Source: JAHIZC01 sp043813305
GTDB taxonomy: Bacteria > Omnitrophota > Gorgyraeia > Gygaellales > Profunditerraquicolaceae
DNA length: 24,427 nt
NCBI GenBank assembly: GCA_043813305.1
Contig: JBDRLC010000043.1
Coordinates: 1-24,427 of the forward strand
Direction of reading: 5' to 3'
Shown: in pieces, positions 23,016 to 24,427 of the stretch
How the letters are laid out: the number at the start of each line of letters is the position of its first letter
Position numbering within the stretch: position 1 is the first letter of the stretch
Program-made: the position numbers and the translations under genes
Notes under the pieces: model-generated
The model's input: only the letters and a program-made list of their open reading frames with translations
Told to the model about the DNA's origin: nothing
Database searches by the model: none

Positions 23016-23044
23016 ATGATACTACACTAGTGTCATTATCTCAA
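23016..23044 (-). promoter_or_regulatory. Sigma70-type promoter with palindromic operator for msrBA-cusCBA
   Basis: Minus strand: TTGAGA (23039-23044; five of six), a 17-nt spacer, TATCAT (23016-23021; five of six). The spacer holds the perfect palindrome ACACTAGTGT (23024-23033), positioned to block or tilt polymerase binding. The expected start point lies just before the GGAGG that precedes the ATG at 22997, giving a very short leader. The regulator is unknown; none is encoded in the window. Confidence 0.65.
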
Positions 23045-23046
23045 GT

Positions 23047-23078
23047 AAAAAATACCGAGCAAAACCTCACTCAGTATT
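23047..23078 (-). terminator. Rho-independent terminator after the rubrerythrin operon
   Basis: On the minus strand AATACTGAG (23070-23078) and CTCGGTATT (23051-23059) form a nine-pair stem with one G-T wobble, a 10-nt loop and a following T-run (23047-23052). It starts just past the stop codon at 23082 and lies immediately upstream of the msrBA promoter, cleanly separating the two transcripts. Confidence 0.85.
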
Positions 23079-23081
23079 GAT

Positions 23082-23750
23082 TTAATTGATTGTTTCGCCC
23101 TTTAAAATCGAAGGAATGCGCTGCCCGTCTATCCTTAGGCCTCCGTCATGCTCAATTTTTACCGTATAAAGTAATCCGGGAATAAATTTTGTCCCCGGAG
23201 CCTCGATTTGAGCATTCTTTACGCCTATCCTCTCTGCCTGTTCATTATCTAAAGCAAAATCCCAGAATTTCTGCCATAACCGTTTTTCAAAAATATTCCT
23301 GGCTTCCTTTATCTCGTAGCCGGAAGGAATCTCATTAATCTGGTTGACTTCATAAACCTCTGCCCCATCATCCGTTAATCTGAATGCCTTCATAAAAATA
23401 TAGGCACTCTTGCCCTTTAAAGGATGAGCTTTTTTCACATAATAGTCATCAAAACGAATTACCATTGCCTGGAATTGAATAACATTTCCAGCGAAGGTAA
23501 AGTATTTTGGCTCCAGAGGCTCTAAGTTTGTATCATATTCTAAAAATTTTATTGTGGTCAGGCCGTTTTCTATCTTACTGACTACTACTTCAGCTACTCT
23601 TGAATCTGCGCTTAGGCGTTCAATTACCTCCAGAAGCATCTGCTTCTCTTTATAGATCCAGAATAGATACAGGCTGATTGAACCAATAATTATGATAGAA
23701 ATTATATTCCTTATACCGATATTTTTGAATATATTCAATATCTTACCCAT
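23082..23750 (-). CDS. Membrane-anchored hypothetical protein
   Basis: A 222-residue protein that I do not recognise. Residues about 13-31 form one TM segment (IRNIISIIIIGSISLYLFW), with a short positively charged N-terminus, so the bulk is likely periplasmic. A following helix (KEKQMLLEVIERLSAD) could be a coiled-coil linker. The rest is mixed alpha/beta with KIENGLTTIKFLEYD, KYFTFAGNVIQFQAMVIRF and KFIPGLLYTVKIEHDGG; no cysteine. Beta-rich loading suggests a binding or scaffold domain. It lies 26 nt after rubrerythrin with a weak SD and ends at a terminator, so it belongs to the rubrerythrin transcript; a link to peroxide stress is inference only. Confidence 0.75.
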   Translation of the reverse strand: MGKILNIFKNIGIRNIISIIIIGSISLYLFWIYKEKQMLLEVIERLSADSRVAEVVVSKIENGLTTIKFLEYDTNLEPLEPKYFTFAGNVIQFQAMVIRFDDYYVKKAHPLKGKSAYIFMKAFRLTDDGAEVYEVNQINEIPSGYEIKEARNIFEKRLWQKFWDFALDNEQAERIGVKNAQIEAPGTKFIPGLLYTVKIEHDGGLRIDGQRIPSILKGETIN

Positions 23751-23776
23751 TTTATACCTGGTTGAGATAATTAGTT

Positions 23777-24355
23777 TTAATAATTATCCGCTAATACTTC
23801 ATAATATGACTGCGGATGCTTACAGGCAGGGCACTCCTTTGGAGCATCGTCTCCCTCTACTACATAACCGCAATTAATACAATGCCACCTCACCGTCTCT
23901 TTCTTCTTAAAAACCTCACCATTTGCGATATTATTAATAAGCTTACGGTAACGTGATTCATGGAATCTCTCAACCTTAGCGATCTGCTCAAAGGAGCGCG
24001 CTATCTCGGGAAAACCTTCTGATTTTGCGGTTCCGGCAAAATCCTGGTAAAGTGTAGTCCACTCTAAATTTTCACCGGCTGCTGCCTCTTCAAGATTGGC
24101 CTTTGTATTTTTTATCATCCCTGCAGGATATGTTGCTGTAATTTCAGCATCCCCGCCTTCAAGATACTTAAAGAATACTTTGGCATGTTCTTTTTCATTC
24201 TCCGCTGTCTCAGTAAAAATATTTGCAATCTGCTCATAACCCTCTTTTTTAGCTGCGCTGGCAAAATAGGTGTATCTATTACGTGCCTGGGATTCGCCGG
24301 CAAAAGACGCTAAAAGGTTTTTTTCTGTTTTTGTCCCCTTTACTGTCTTACTCAT
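23777..24355 (-). CDS. rbr: Rubrerythrin
   Basis: Non-haem diiron peroxidase of anaerobes, reducing hydrogen peroxide with electrons from rubredoxin-like carriers; cytosolic. Length 192 is typical. The diiron four-helix domain shows ligands E21 (GESQARNRY), E54 and H57 (ENEKEH), E95 and E98 (GENLEW), and the VERFHE motif around E129. The C-terminal rubredoxin-like iron site is complete: C159, C162 (CINCGY) and C175, C178 (CPACKHPQ). A strong SD (AGGAGGG) precedes the ATG, 12 nt after the upstream stop, so it shares a transcript with the desulforedoxin-like gene. Confidence 0.97.
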   Translation of the reverse strand: MSKTVKGTKTEKNLLASFAGESQARNRYTYFASAAKKEGYEQIANIFTETAENEKEHAKVFFKYLEGGDAEITATYPAGMIKNTKANLEEAAAGENLEWTTLYQDFAGTAKSEGFPEIARSFEQIAKVERFHESRYRKLINNIANGEVFKKKETVRWHCINCGYVVEGDDAPKECPACKHPQSYYEVLADNY

Positions 24356-24367
24356 TCTAACACCCTC

Positions 24368-24427
24368 CTATTCCATCTTTTCCATTGGTTTGCCGCAGCA
24401 AACAAGTTCGCCGCCGCCTACTTTAGT
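24368..24427 (-). CDS. Desulforedoxin-like protein, C-terminal fragment (5' end outside window)
   Basis: The last 19 residues of a protein whose start lies beyond the window edge, read in frame to TAG. They read TKVGGGELVCCGKPMEKME, matching the C-terminal half of the desulforedoxin/desulfoferrodoxin N-domain iron site (GGGxLVCCGxxM). Because the chain stops right after this motif, a short stand-alone desulforedoxin of about 35-45 residues fits better than a full superoxide reductase, where more sequence would follow. The missing half should carry the first CxxC. Its place before rubrerythrin supports a role as electron carrier or in oxygen defence. Confidence 0.75.
   Translation of the reverse strand, partial: TKVGGGELVCCGKPMEKME

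Overview
The window is a protein-coding stretch of a bacterial chromosome, with no rRNA, tRNA, CRISPR array, transposase or integrase that I can see. The organism is Gram-negative: there is an outer-membrane TolC-type channel, an RND pump, a lipoprotein adaptor and Sec signal peptides. Rubrerythrin and a desulforedoxin-like protein point to an anaerobic or microaerophilic life. Gene style and the short AT-rich and GC-rich repeat inserts make me suspect an uncultured lineage such as Omnitrophota, but that is recall-based inference and not proven here.

Region 1 (1-3064, minus strand) is a leucine operon read leuC-leuD-small protein-leuB, with leuB cut by the window edge. Region 2 (3207-9321, minus) is the conserved type II fatty-acid/phospholipid cluster: yceD (DUF177)-rpmF-plsX-fabH-fabD-fabG-acpP-fabF. 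Many genes overlap by 4-14 nt, a terminator follows acpP, and a stack of inverted repeats lies in front of fabF. Region 3 (9388-13830, minus) reads two small secreted or unknown proteins, a short BatD-like protein, recG, rsmD and coaD. rsmD and recG both carry what look like small in-frame repeat insertions.

Region 4 (13952-16123) is the only plus-strand gene, an MMPL/RND-type exporter, divergent from region 3 and tail-to-tail with region 5. Region 5 (16110-24427, minus) is a stress and metal-efflux block: desulforedoxin-like (partial), rubrerythrin, an unknown membrane-anchored protein and a clear terminator, then a good sigma70-type promoter with a palindrome in its spacer, then msrBA-cusC-cusB-cusA. 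The MsrBA frame carries an in-frame TAA inside what would be its signal peptide, so the exported form looks broken while a cytosolic form can still be made.

Functionally the window combines housekeeping (leucine, fatty-acid initiation and elongation, CoA, ribosome maturation, fork rescue) with a copper/silver-type efflux system coupled to methionine-sulfoxide repair and peroxide detoxification. I see no convincing wholly new multi-gene system. The most unusual items are the broken MsrBA leader, the in-gene repeat insertions, the hairpin stack before fabF, and the altered metal-binding N-terminus of the CusB-like adaptor.
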